Positions 1 through 11,916 of a stretch of 64,000 nucleotides of DNA are shown here, piece by piece. The stretch comes from Mytilus californianus (lineage: Eukaryota; Mollusca; Bivalvia; Mytilida; Mytilidae), in contig NW_026262734.1 of assembly GCF_021869535.1 (NCBI RefSeq), forward strand, positions 98,523,285-98,587,284. Direction: 5' to 3'. Below the pieces are notes generated by a model. That model did not search any database. It worked only from the letters and a program-made list of their open reading frames with translations, and had not been told where the DNA came from. How positions within the stretch are numbered: the stretch's first letter is position 1; every line of letters begins with the position of its first letter. Both the position numbers and the translations under genes were made by a program.

Positions 1-650
1 ATAAATCAAAACATGATCAAAAGTGTTTCTGTAAAATTTTTCATATTTATCAGATTTGATATCTGAAATTTCATTTTGAAGTTGGCCAAGTAATCAAAGT
101 TTCTCCAAAAATAAAAAAAAAATCAACTGCATTAACTTAAGTTTGTCTTAAAGTTCTCAAGAACAAACACAACGATTATAACTTTTTGAAAATTGTTTAC
201 AAGTTAACAAAATTTTAGCAATACTAATCTACATGTAAACAATATATTTATATTGCTATAAATAAACTCATCACAGATGCCAAGATTAACTTTTTGCACG
301 CCAATTTTTGCACGATAGATGCACGTTTCGTCTACAAAAGACTCAAAGATTCATCATTGACGCTCGAATCAAAGGTGATTTAAAAGTTCTATAATTGTTT
401 TGTCATCACCTAATCATACGAAATTAGTCCTCTAACATATATTGTAAATTTAGGCACCAGTTGATTACCGATATTAAAATCTCATAAAACGATAAAGAAA
501 ATTAATTCCGGTAAAAAAGAATAAAATCTCATCCAGATGGAGATACACGGTATGTGTAGTTCGTGTTGAAAGGTTAAGCATCTCAAGCTGTGCATCCACA
601 ACCATGCGAATCAATATGCACAAAAAACATAAAAATCGGAAATAGGAACC
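1..650. repeat. 3' flank of an off-window B-box gene (unit segment Y, copy 1)
   Basis: Bases 1-115 and about 385-650 align closely with 55591-55945, which lies directly behind the second B-box pseudogene. The same segment at the left window edge therefore probably marks the tail of another B-box gene lying to the left. Copy 1 has roughly 270 extra bases in the middle (about 115-385), which include a degenerate dispersed repeat also seen near 56235-56312. No coding frame is believable here. Confidence 0.6.
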
Positions 651-915
651 TGTAATTTGTCGTTTGTTGGTGTTTGTCATATTTGTTTTTCGTTCATTGT
701 TTTGTACATAAATCAGTTCATTTTTTTGTTCTGTTTGTTTTGTTTGAATTGCTTTACTTTTGTAATTTCGGGGCCTTGTATAGAAGACTAATGCGTTTTG
801 GCTTTTGTTCATTATTGAAGGCTGTACGGTGACCTTTAGTTGTTAACTTTTATATTATTTGGTCGCTGATGGAAAGTTGTCTCATTGGCAATCATACCAC
901 AAAATATAAAAATCT
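630..915 (+). mobile_element. 3' tail of a dispersed retroposon
   Basis: This fragment ends in the motif CTCATTGGCAATCATACCAC, which recurs near 39640-39680 in the same orientation and, reverse complemented and diverged, near 10793-10830 and 22607-22640. Recurrent 3' ends with variable 5' truncation are typical of non-LTR retroposons or SINEs. I recognise the tail as a common mussel repeat from memory only. No coding part is present. Confidence 0.5.
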
Positions 916-1439
916 AATTTAGGCAAATGATCATATTTCTGAATGTAAAATCATTAGTGTGAATAGGAGTGTGGCTCAGCAGGTGTTATTCTATATTAAT
1001 GAGATTTCTCTTATTTGGACCCGTCGATAATTCCCCCTCTTGGGACCCTGGCTAGTAGAAAATGGAATAATGATGTTCAACTTAAATATTTAATGAGTAT
1101 TACTTTCACATTATACCCTTTAGTAGTTTCGGAGGAGTTGCGGACTGCACACCACTACTGATTTTCACCTTTCAAGTCCAAAGTTTCTCCCCTAAACCCG
1201 CAATAGATAAAAGAAACATATTATGCACAATTTTACAATCCTCGTAAGACATATTATTAGTTTGGTTTAAATCCAATATGTACTTTGTGAAAACTTCAGG
1301 ATTATAGATGTATTACAAACAAACAGACGGAGAGACAAGCAGAAAGACAGACCTACGTTATGAATTTCATATATCCCACAACTATCACTAGCATAAAAAT
1401 TATCACAAATATGCAAACAGATTTGAAAAATGTTTTTCT
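916..1439. other. No gene seen
   Basis: AT-rich sequence between two repeat segments. I see no exon-like frame with splice sites and no RNA gene. Confidence 0.5.
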
Positions 1440-2490
1440 GTCATATTAATTTAAGATTTACGATAGAGGACTGTACTGTATTGCTCACTATAACAAAACT
1501 GAAAGTAGAATGTATCTTAACAGATCAGCATTTTTTTTTTACTCTGAAATAATCAAGCAGGTTTAAATATCATATATCGCGACAATTGATCGTCTGTGGT
1601 AGGTAACAGTCTAGGCGGTGTAATATCCTTTTCATCACTTTGTAGTTGCAGTATAATTTGATAATGGGTCATAGAAACTTTAATAGTTTATTTCAAAAGT
1701 TTCAATTACACTTAACATGGACTTTCTTAATATATAACTTAAATAACTTACGACGTTTCTGAATCCAACACCCTTCACTTCTTGTAAAAAAAACCAGGGT
1801 TGACAAATGAATATCGAAGTTACATCCATCGCCTCGTACCCCCTGAGTGCCACACTCTCTGTACGTTACAGATCCCTTTCAATAACTCTCTTACTCACAA
1901 TTGTAAAATGCATATTAGATTTCTTGTAGTTGAAATCATTCATTTAGCTGATAGATTTATGAGTAAGTGTAACTGATTCTTGTACCAATAAAATATCGCA
2001 CATAATTTATAACTGAAGTTACTCGATTTCTTTGCTAACTCCATGGTTGGTAGTAATGGTTGACATTTAATTCGCATGCAATTTTAATGACATATATTGT
2101 AAGTCCGTATATATCTTTATGTATCAGTTTGAGTAACTATTCATATGTTAATAAATATTTCGAACGGAGTTCTTGTTACACAATACTAAAGACAACTTTT
2201 TTAGAATTTCGTACGGCTTACGTAGTAATTACAGCTGTTGTATATGCAAACATGTATTTCCATGCAGGAAGAAATATACTTTTTTGCATACAGATTTCCA
2301 TACAACGAACTTGAACTTTGTTCCGACATTTTAGATTGGATAAATAAAGGCAACAGTACAGCATGTACAGTTTATACTTGTGAGTGTGTACACACTGTTG
2401 TCTCGAAGAAACTATTATAACTTAAAAAAGGGTTCAATAGCCATTGTCAACATTTTATTCTCAAACACAGGTGTATGGTTTTAAATCTTT
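1440..2490 (+). repeat. 5' flank of B-box gene 1 (unit segment Z, copy 1)
   Basis: Aligns along most of its length with 60050-61470. In the other copy the segment ends in a good splice donor (AAATTGG|GTAAGT, GT at 61371). Here the same position reads ATTGG|ATAAAT (about 2341), so the donor is lost. The segment lies just upstream of the 39-nt exon and the B-box coding exon, so it probably carries the promoter and first non-coding exon of the gene. Role inferred from position and from the donor in the paralogous copy. Confidence 0.5.
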
Positions 2491-2860
2491 AGCGTGTTTT
2501 TTTTTATGTTTTTATCATTGTAACGATACAATTTGAAGATATACAGGTTGACATAGTTGAAACTGAAAGTGGATTTCAATTTAACAATTTTCATTTTCTA
2601 TTTCCTTTCTTGTAATTATATAACATATAAAATTTGATTTAAAAATATGTCATACATTTATCAGTCAGTGGAAGTGGGTATATGAAAGTATCTTTAAATT
2701 GTTCATGTTGTTCACATAGCCATATCAATATATAAATAAAATGAACTGCGTGACAAGTGCGAATCGACTGAAACTTACCAAAACTATTAGTTGGCAATGG
2801 AACAGTTTAGTTGCTTCAAAGAAAGTGAAATTGCATTACAACTATTTGTTTTATTTACAG

Positions 2861-2899
2861 CAAAGGGTTGCGGTACTGATTCACGGAACAACGGATATT
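2861..2899 (+). other. 39-nt non-coding internal exon of B-box gene 1
   Basis: A pyrimidine-rich acceptor (TTGTTTTATTTACAG) ends at 2860 and a strong donor (GTAAGTATT) starts at 2900, enclosing 39 bases. The next acceptor on the strand is TTTCTTTTCCAG at 4819, ten bases before the B-box ATG. The simplest reading is a 5'-UTR exon spliced to the coding exon. No transcript evidence is available here. Confidence 0.5.
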
Positions 2900-4819
2900 G
2901 TAAGTATTATGCTATAAGTTAATTTATTTTTCCAGTCCCCATTTTTCCTCAATCAGTCAATTATTTTGTACAAGAAAACTCAAATGCAAGATTGAGACAT
3001 TATTCTTTTTGCTGCATTTTGCATTTTTCGATATTTTACTGATAAATGGTATTTAGTTCTAGATCTTTTACTTTGTCAAACATTCATGAAAAGCTGTATG
3101 ATGCTCTCGCAAAAGCAGAGAAATGCAGTACAATTTAATTTATAAAAAGCTCTTGTATGAGTGTTGTTTTTTTCGTTTAACTGTTGAAATATTTATAATT
3201 ATTTTTTTTTTGTAAATACTTGAATCATAACTACTTCTTAATGAAAAGATCTCAGAAGTTAACTATTTTGGCAATTTATATAGTTTTGCAAATATTCAGA
3301 AAGCTTGAAGCCTTATAGAAACATGAAAGACAAAATTCAAAATAAAAACTCTCAAACAAATGTATTTTGAACTCTGGCCCGGTCAGAAAAGACTTACAAA
3401 AATGTACTACAAATTTCAAATTTCAAAAAAGAAAAAAAATATGTAGTTAATTGTAGTATCAAATGAAAGTTTAAGCACTTGGGGTTACTAAACAACCCGT
3501 GTTCAAAGTTTATTTTGAATAATAACAAAAATATATGAAATTATAATGGGAAGGCACATTTTACCTGTTGTTCTGATCAGAATTACCTGTTTTTGTACTA
3601 AATAAAATATGGAAACCAGTGCGCTCTAATGTACAATTAAAGGTATGTTTTATTTTTTATCCCATTAATGCCTTAAAATTCATAATTTTACATTGAAAAC
3701 ATGGGGCTATGAATTAGTTTTTTTTTTCCATTACAGCAATGTTAAGCCAGTTTGTTTTTTTTTTCATTTAGTTGTATGTTTGCCTTGGCATTGGCAATCA
3801 GTATTTTTCATAGTTGAAAAATGGATAAGGGATACCTCTTGAAGAGTTAAGCAGAATCTTATAAAAATTAGGTCGACTTGACCTACATATTTCTTTTTAT
3901 AATTAATTTGAAGTGTAGCATTCTAAGTCAAATCTCAGTTTTTACTTTTTAACTTACTGTAAGAGAAGAACAATCATCTTGCACTTTTTGGAATGCAGTT
4001 TCTAAAAAACATCCATAAAATACAGGTCAAATCAACTTCAATTCATTGACTTATATTTTTTAGGCACTTGATACAACTATTTATAAGACTTCATCTTGGT
4101 AATGATCAGCATCTCTAAACCCTTAAAAAAATATTGGTTCACTGACTTAAATTAGGTTGTTTATTTTAGTACCTATTCCTGATACTAAGTGACCCACATC
4201 CAAATGAATTTGAGTAAGATGCCTCTAGTTGAATAAATAAGCATCTCACAAAAGTTGGTCACTAAGATCCTGCCTACATTTTATACTTTATTGATTTGCA
4301 TTGATCATGAGTGTCAGTTAATGTTAATACCGCAGACACCATAAACTATGTTGTGATATATTCACACACAGTAAAACTTTCATAACGTAATTATTGTATA
4401 ATGTTTGTCAAGCCAAATTATTGACGAGAAAAACCCAATTAACAATAGATGAATTATGTTACTCTGTTATGGTCGAATATTTTAAGTGAAGCATATTTGT
4501 ACAACATACAATCATCTTCTTTAATAAGTTCATAAATACCATGTTTGGTTCTAGATTGCTTGTATTTCTAAAATACTTGTTAACCAGATTGTTTCATGTA
4601 GTGCAATTAGGAATTCAACGATATTTGAAACATGATAAATTAATCTCATTATGCATTCATCTTGTTTGCCGAAATGCGATCCCACTGACAAATGTGTTGA
4701 AGTAAATCTAATATTTCTTTCTCTTAACTAAATAAAATATCAAGAATAATATTATATAGAAAAGTAAAATATTTTATTTTGTAAAACGCCGTAAATAACA
4801 AATTAGGTTTCTTTTCCAG
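2900..4819 (+). other. Intron upstream of the B-box coding exon
   Basis: AT-rich sequence bounded by a donor at 2900 and an acceptor at 4818-4819. It contains a fragment (about 3375-3545) related to 47467-47640, sharing GCCCGGTC and a later stretch around ATCAAATGAAAG. Nothing else gene-like is visible. Confidence 0.45.
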
Positions 4820-4828
4820 ACTACTTAA

Positions 4829-6447
4829 ATGGCTACAGCGAAATTCTGTGATCCATGCACTGAGGCCAATTCATCAGTATCAGCGACAAAGTATTGCTCC
4901 GACTGTGAAGAGCAACTTTGCCAAGAATTCATCGAGTCACATACTTGTTTCAAAGCATTCAAATCTCATCATGTTATAGATTTGTCGTCTGTCTGTTCCA
5001 ATATCCCAATATCTGCGAAGAAAATCTGCAACGTTCATCCGATTATGCTTATGGATTATTACTGCACAGATCATGAGATCCTTTGTTGTAGAGCCTGCAT
5101 TCCGAAAGACCACAGAAAATGTGAAAACGTTCTGTCATTAGAACATGCCTCGAACGTTTGCACTGTTCACAGACATTATGCTACAGATAAAACATCTTAT
5201 TACAACATTAAATAATTTACACGATAACAAAGTATCAAATTTACAATTACTTCTGAAAATCAGTAATAACCAAACAGATCAGTGCAGTCAAATCCTGATT
5301 ATTGAAACAAATAGATATTCTTGAACACGATCTCCATGCAAAACTGTCATCTCTCCATTGTAAACACGAGATCGAAATAAATAAACAAAAAGAACAAATA
5401 TCACAAGTTTTGGGCAGCTTAAACGCAAATGAGAAGGAAATTGTTTTTCTGAATGATCACGGGTCAGATAATCAGCTGTTTATATCCTTGCATCAACAAG
5501 TAAAAAATGTCCAAAGCGCCGAAGCAAGTGTTCAGCAGTTGATATCCAATTCACAACAAATCGAAATAACCTTTGATGAAAAAAAAGATATCAAGCTTGA
5601 ATGTTTTGGAACACTGCCGGAGTCTGTTAAATACAAACCAAAGAAATGTCAACCGGCACAGATCATGGCACAACCAACAAAACATATTACTGGGTTTGAA
5701 ATGGAGGCAGAATTACAATTGAAAACAGGAAACTCTTATTATCTAACAGATATATGTGTCACAGATGATAATAAGCTGCTCCTGACTAATAATGTATCAT
5801 CACATCCGAAGCGCTATGTCTACAGAGACTGCAAGGATTACGAAACAGAGATAACGTTTTCCAGTAATCCTCGTTGTGTTGCTGTGATACCCGGTACCGA
5901 TAAAGCTGTTGTTACACTACCAGTAGAGAATTCTATACAATTCATCAATACTAAAGAGACGACAAAGGGCGATAAAGTTAACGTTGGATTTACATTTTAT
6001 GGTATTACTGCTAGGCGTGACAGGATTTACGTTGGTTGTGAAAGTGGTATTATCAAAACATTAGACACAAATGGGATAATTCAAGAATTAATTAAACAAG
6101 GACCTGGTACAATTTACTTTATGTTATATGATGATAGTCATGAGCAGTTTTTTGTTAGATGTGATAACAAACTCTCTTGTGTCAAATTAGATGATACACT
6201 AGTATACAGTGAGGACGTTGTAGGTATAGCAGGAGTCTTACACGATATACAAGGTAACATTTATTACGGTGGTTACCATAACAGCAACATACAGAGAATG
6301 TCATCAGATGGGGAAAACAGTGAAGAATTGCTGAACAAAGACAATGGCTTTAAACGTCCTTTTGGAATGTTTTTTAACAATGACTTCACAAAACTGTTTG
6401 TTATTAATAACAATCACACGTCCGTATATGTATACAAATGCAAATAA
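4829..6447 (+). pseudogene. B-box/beta-propeller (RING-less TRIM-like) protein, disrupted single coding exon
   Basis: The reading frame encodes two B-box zinc fingers, a coiled-coil-like linker and a C-terminal repeat region of the NHL/propeller kind found in the large bivalve B-box families. No RING precedes the B-boxes. B-box 1 uses C7, C10, C23, C26, C31 and H38, but the expected cysteine at residue 34 is Phe. B-box 2 is complete: C66, H69, C78, H81, C86, C89, H94, C97. The ATG follows an acceptor by ten bases, which supports this start. Compared with the copy at 53773, the frame is broken by a net 11-nt deletion near 5157, a 5-nt deletion near 5258 and CGA to TGA at 5296-5298. The B-box part thus stops at 5215, while the C-terminal part stays open from 5299 to 6447 (about 380 residues). 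Such proteins are usually cytoplasmic ubiquitin-pathway or immune-related factors in molluscs; the function here is family knowledge. It is a recent pseudogene, or less likely two split products. Confidence 0.75.
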
Positions 6448-6611
6448 GTATCATTATTTTTTTGTGTAACCGATATGTATACTGATTGTATGTTACATCA
6501 TGTACATGGTATCATGAAGCTTAAATCTCACAAGTACACGTCAGGGATCGTCATGATATTAACCACTATAATTTAATAATTTTTATATTATCCTGATTTT
6601 GCACTTTCAAT

Positions 6612-6710
6612 TCAGATAGGTTGATTGATTGATTGTTTTTAACGCCATTTTCAACACTATTGTGGTATTTCGTGGCGGTCAGTTTTTATTGTTGGAGGAA
6701 GTACAGTTCA
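6612..6710 (-). mobile_element. tRNA-derived SINE, 3' fragment
   Basis: A (GATT)n stretch followed by TTTTTAACGCC and GTGGCGGTCAGTTTTTATTG matches the 3' half of the SINEs at 22868-23130 and 39856-40113, in reverse orientation. The tRNA-like head is missing. Confidence 0.65.
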
Positions 6711-7199
6711 GAAACTGTATACTAGTATACAGCATGGATTAAACAATTTTTGCATGAACTCTGAAATTAGAATTTGCAATAAGACTCAAGATAACGAAAA
6801 AACATTATATTTTAGCAGAAGTATGGACTAAATAATGGAAAAGGTGACTGAGTCAACGAGACAGCAAACCAACGACAAATATAACAAAACATAATCTAGA
6901 GGGCTACATACAGTCGTCAATTATAGATAGGTGTCTAAACAATATGTGAAGCTCTTTATTTTTCCCAAGTTTATAAAAATTGTTTTGACAAGAGCGAGAC
7001 ATGGATGTACTAAGTCTGCTATTTTTTTCCTCTGATGCCTCAATAGTGTACTCTATTCTACATAGGTGTTAACTAGTCAACTTGATGTTTAACCTAATTC
7101 TGTAACTTGAAATAATTATTAAACCGATATATATATTTTTGACTTGGAACATTTTCGCATTTCTGTGTTTAGAAAAAACAACAACTATAGGGACGCATA

Positions 7200-7200
7200 G

Positions 7201-7243
<43 letters not shown>
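7200..7243. repeat. (TA)n microsatellite
   Basis: About 21 uninterrupted TA units. Confidence 0.95.
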
Positions 7244-7246
<3 letters not shown>

Positions 7247-7580
7247 AACTAGAACAGAAAACCGAAACGTAAATCAACAAAGGGGAAAATTAAAAAAAAA
7301 ACAAATACTGAAAAGTGGAAAAAAAAGAGCTATTTCTGAGAGAAAACACGGACGTCTAAAACTTTAATCAACGCAAGTACTCAAAAATGGTAAGCAGTTC
7401 CAGCTTCCAGCTTCTTGCAGGATACTAGACTCGTGAAAGATATGTTCGGGGACGGGGGAAATGTTTTTCATTATGTGGGATTATTCAAGAGACTTTATTA
7501 CCAAAAAATGAAAAGATCTCGTTATAAATATATTCATATGATCTTACAACAACAATTGTTCATACTATTTGTTATATGGT

Positions 7581-7892
7581 GTGTTAGTGACCTAATACGA
7601 TATATACGGGGTCAGTAAATTCCACATGGGGATTTGAGCTTCGGTGTTAGTGACATAATACGATATATACGGGGTCAGTAAATTCCACATGGGGATTTGA
7701 GCTTCGGTGTTAGTGACATAATACGATATATATGGGGTCAGTATATTCCATATTGGGATTCGAGCGTCGGTTTTAGTGACCAAATACAATATATATGCGA
7801 TCAGTAAATTTCATATGGGGTGAGAGCGCAGCTGGATTCCTTATATGGAATTTACTGACCCCATATATATCGTATTAGGTCACTAGCACACC
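7581..7892. repeat. 63-bp tandem repeat with an inverted end (foldback structure)
   Basis: Units starting GTGTTAGTGACCTAATACGA repeat at 7581, 7644 and 7707, with a diverged fourth at 7770. The stretch 7842-7892 carries the reverse complement of the unit start, so the block can fold back. The same end sequence opens the repeat at 52858, which suggests that it is the terminus of a dispersed element. Open frames across it only reflect the repeat. Confidence 0.8.
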
Positions 7893-8310
7893 GTGTAACG
7901 AATTAATTTTATCTTACCGATTATCTTCTCATGTGGTATTTAGACTAGCAGCCTATCAAAGTGATTAAGTCTTCATTAATCAATACTTGGTATTAAGATC
8001 CTACTTCCCTTTGTCTATACAAAAACAAATGCCAACAATAACAACTTGTTATCTTTAAATTCGTTTTATGAATTTATTTCAATCGTTCATTATTAATTTC
8101 TTCGTCGGTTGAACCCTTTCAGATTTCTTATTTTTGTTTTGAAAGTGAAGTAACTCCTTATTAACCCCATATGGTAACTAACCATATATGGTAAGTTACC
8201 CCATATTTTTAGGACACCATATATCAAATATATGTAGTCAGCACGTGTAGTCCTTTAACCAATCATATCTTCATTAATCTATAAGAGGTAAGATAAGTAA
8301 ATTTAAGGGA
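7855..8310. repeat. Dispersed segment X, copy 1
   Basis: Aligns with 52858-53305, including ATCGTATTAGGTCACT, a shared ACAACTTGTTA stretch and the closing AGGTAAGATAA. It lies behind the first B-box gene but in front of the second, so it behaves like a dispersed repeat and not like a fixed part of the gene unit. Confidence 0.6.
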
Positions 8311-8649
8311 ATACTACTGTGATCGTGTAAATTGTAAAAATTAGAACATGAACATATTAATTATAAAAATTTTTGTTTTTAAAAATGGAATATCTAAGAA
8401 ATTTTAATTCACCAAAGAGAAATTAAAAAAATAATAATAAAGGGATACAAAAAAAAATCAAGGGTGCCATGCCCGACGTACGTGTGAGTTAAACAGTTGT
8501 CTTCTTGCTTGTTTATCGGTTCATTTCAATACTTCTGGAGGTTATATTCCAAAGTCGATGACATTTTGTGTTTCGTAAGGAAAAATCGATAAATGCTATA
8601 GTTGAAATTTTTCAGAAACATTCACTTAATTTTAATAATCATGTATAAA

Positions 8650-8975
8650 TAAGTACATAATTAAATAAGTTACAATTAGAAAAGAGGGGCGAAAGACACC
8701 AAAGTGACATTAAAACTTATAAGTCGAAACTAAACTGACAACGCCATGGCTAAAAAAGAAAAACAGACAAACAATAGTACACAAAACACAACATAGAAAA
8801 CTAAAGACTGAGCAACACGAACCCCACTTAAAACTGGGGGCGATCTCAGGTGCTCCGGAAGGGTAAGCAGATCCTGCTCCACATGTGGCACCCGTCGTGT
8901 TGCTCATGTTAGTACAAACCCGGTATTAAGTCTTATTTGGTAGGTCAAATTCGGGAAAAGGGGACGGGATTGTAG
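8650..8975 (-). mobile_element. 3' tail of a Penelope-like element
   Basis: Lies directly downstream (on the minus strand) of the RT frame. It aligns with 63690-64000 over its whole length and with a short fragment at 32645-32730. It has no convincing protein of its own; the small open frame in it has low-complexity codon use. Confidence 0.65.
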
Positions 8976-10089
8976 TTACGACATTAGGAACATATCCGCT
9001 ATCATTTGTGAAACGGATATTCCGTAACGGCCAACCAACTCGTGATGGCGTCCGTAAAATTTACGAAGGGATGATTTCAATTTCATCACTTGGAACTCTT
9101 GGTTTAATAGCTTCCTTGTGAGCAGCAACCCTCTATCAAGGAAATCATGATAGGAAATACAAGCCCTGCAGTATCGTATCATTTGGGAGATATATACTCC
9201 GTATGCAGGCGCTGCTGGAATGTTGCTACATAAAAATGGAAAGTTCACAATTGGGAAGCTGAAATCATCTCTTTTGTCATAAAGTGTTGTTTTCAACCGA
9301 CCTTCATTGTCAATTTCTAGATGTAAATCAAGATATGAGGCAGACTTAACTGTATCTGTTGTATCCTTAATCTCAAGTTCGATGGGATAGATGCGTTTAA
9401 CATAATCACAAAATTTTGAATTATTTATTGAGAGAACATCATCTATGTAGCGGAGAGTAAAGTTAAAGGATTCTGCTAACTTTTTTTCTTTTTTCCGAAG
9501 AAGTTCCTGTATGAAGTCAGCCTAAGATGAATAAAGGAACAAGTCGGCAAGAAGAGGAGCACCGTTGGTTCCAATGGGAATGCCGGTTGTTTGTTGAAAA
9601 ATACGTCCTCCAAACGTAACAAATATGTTGTCAATCAAGAAATTAAGTATCTTGATAATGTCAGTTTCAGAGAATTTTTTGTTAAAATCAGAGTGATTTT
9701 TTACAAAGTAGGATTTATCCCTCCCTAAGACCAGATACTTGTATCTACGTTGGCCATTCTTTTTTATGAAAGAAAGCAGGACCAACTCTTTCAATTTGTC
9801 TTTTAGTTTAGAATGGGGAATAAATATGTAAAGAGTAGAAAAGTCAAATGTTTTAATACTATTGCCAGATGAAAGAGTCTTAGATTGTATGTACTCTAAA
9901 AGATCTTTTGAATTTTTTTAGTATCCACATCTGATTCACGCCACCTCTTAAATATGTAGTTTCACAATAACTTTGAAGCCCGGCTTTGATTGCTGATAAA
10001 ATTGATGTTAATAATTTCGAAAGAGGTTTCGTGGAGCACTTGGAATATACCGTTGTTTGTAAGGACACTCGTGTAGTTAAGGTATCCAA
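8976..10089 (-). pseudogene. Penelope-like reverse transcriptase, disrupted
   Basis: The minus-strand frame encodes an RT core with the motif TTGIPIGTNGAPLLADLFL followed by RYIDDVLS (catalytic YIDD encoded at 9438-9449), then the KRDDFSFPIVNFPF and AYGVYISQ region typical of a mollusc RT family that I place near Penelope-like elements. Two lesions are visible. A seven-base T run at 9913-9919 seems to carry one extra base and shifts the frame, and a TAG at 9522-9524 sits where this family has a glutamate codon after LFLYS. Apart from these the frame is open to its natural stop at 8976. No GIY-YIG nuclease part is visible. The clade assignment rests on recall and could be checked by phylogeny. 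The copy is inactive as read, though its catalytic residues are kept. Confidence 0.75.
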
Positions 10090-10155
10090 TAAATACTATC
10101 AGTAAATGACACGTTGAAGGGTCTTTCCTAATGCACTGTTCGTCGTATTAAATAC

Positions 10156-10209
10156 CCGGACCATATGAGTATATACGCATACGGTCATTTCCATACGCAT
10201 ATGGTCCGG
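10156..10209. repeat. Imperfect palindrome
   Basis: CCGGACCATATGAGTATA at the left is mirrored by CCATACGCATATGGTCCGG at the right, giving a hairpin of about 19 bp with a few mismatches. It may be the end of a small DNA element. Confidence 0.6.
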
Positions 10210-10789
10210 AACATTGATACTTTTGTATAATCATTTAGATTTTATTTTTCTGCCTTTCTCTGTTCTAGTTCGACCTGACTTATTTTATGTATTTTATCAG
10301 GACCATAAACTGGTACTGAGTATTTGAAGATTGCACAGACATGAGATTTGTAACATTGCATTTGTAGATCATTAATGTCCTGCGCAAAAAGCCAAAATAT
10401 GTATTTGATTTAGAAGTATTATTATTTATGAGTGGCCTTAATCAAAGTTATTGCTAGTAGTATCACTTCAAAATTTATTTTATGTTACTTGTTTCCAAAA
10501 TATGGTCTAATTAAGAATAGTTGAAGAAGGATGTAACAACACTCTGATTCGAGGAAAAATGGTAACCAAAATTGACAAGGCTAAAATGCTGGATTTTTTA
10601 AGTTACAATTATGAGACTTGTTTTTTTTATTCTTATGAAGCAGACTATATGCACAATATTGTGCTGAAAAGGAGCCAGTGTTATCCTTCAACTAAACTGT
10701 CCGCTGGATACCAGGAGATGCTGTCCTGTCACTGACTGACTGTTGACTGAACTTATCCCAATTAACTTGAAAAAAGAGGTATACAATTA

Positions 10790-11160
10790 GGTATAAGAAG
10801 ATGTGGTATGAGTGCCAATGTCACAACTCTCCATCCAAGTCACAATTTGTAAAAGTAAACTATCATAAGTCAAAGTACGGCCTTTAATACGGAGCTATGG
10901 CTCACACCGAACGGCAAGCTATAAAGGGTCCCATAAATGACAAGTGTAAAACCATTCAAACAGGAAAACCAATTGTCTAATCTATATAAAAAACGAGAAA
11001 CGAGAAACACTTATGAACCACATCAACAAACGACAACCACTGAAGATCAGGTTCCTGACTTAGGACAGGTGCAAACAAATACAGCGGGTCCAAACACTCT
11101 AACAGGCACCAACCGTCTCCCTCACCCGAAATAATAGTGCAACATCACAATATAAAAATA
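10790..11160 (-). mobile_element. Dispersed mussel-type repeat, antisense
   Basis: Begins with the reverse-complement tail motif (AAGATGTGGTATGAGTGCCA) also seen at 22613. I recognise the body (for example CCATTCAAACAGGAAAACC and AACAAACGACAACCACTGAA) as a high-copy mussel repeat. The 65-residue open frame within it is not considered real. Confidence 0.5.
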
Positions 11161-11916
11161 TACAATTGTCTGCTTGATTCATATCCTGAATAACATATAA
11201 AAGTTAAGAAAAAGTCGGTTGAGTACTTAGCTTTACGGATGAGAGATCCTTTGAATCTTCTCATTGTTATCTTCATCTTTTTTGTATACAAATTCCATCA
11301 GCACCAGCATAGGAAGTATATGTCTTCCTATCATTAGTTCTTCGAATAACGGAATACCGCTAACAAGAAACATATTGCACCAAGAGTTTGTAATTTCTAA
11401 AATTGAAGTCATCCCTTCAAACGTTTTACGACGCATATAACTTGGTGGACTGTTATCTAATATATATATTCTTTAATTTGTAGCCCGGATTTGTTTTCTC
11501 TAAATCGATTTATGACTTTTGAACACCGGTATACTACTGTTGCCTTTATGTACTGATGACGTTATGTCCCATTGCGTGACCACAATTCCAGCCTCTTTCC
11601 TTGTTTGTGACCTTACCCACTGCTACTAATTACCGGATGTGAACTTGCATATGTAAAGCAGATACCACTTATTCTTCCGGTGCACCTGAGTTGTGTTTGG
11701 GTTCGTGCTGATCGATCTTACATTTTTACGTAATGTTTTATAGCTAATGTTGTCTTTTCGAACTTTTTATGTTTTGGTAATGGTATTGTGATTTTTGATT
11801 ACCCCCTTATTATTGTCAATCTCTTTTTGAGTAATGATTGACATGACTTTTTTCTGACTAAAATTTCATTTGCCAATCTTTTTTTCCGTTTCATAAGATC
11901 AATAGATCGTTTTTCT

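Noticed and set aside
474..812. 112-codon minus-strand frame
   Set aside because: It spans the junction of segment Y and a retroposon tail, and the equivalent frame is broken in the copy at 55591.
8710..8907. Minus-strand frame starting MSNTTGATCGAG, and a similar one at 63599-63922
   Set aside because: Both lie in the non-coding tail of a Penelope-like element, and the two copies do not keep the same frame throughout.
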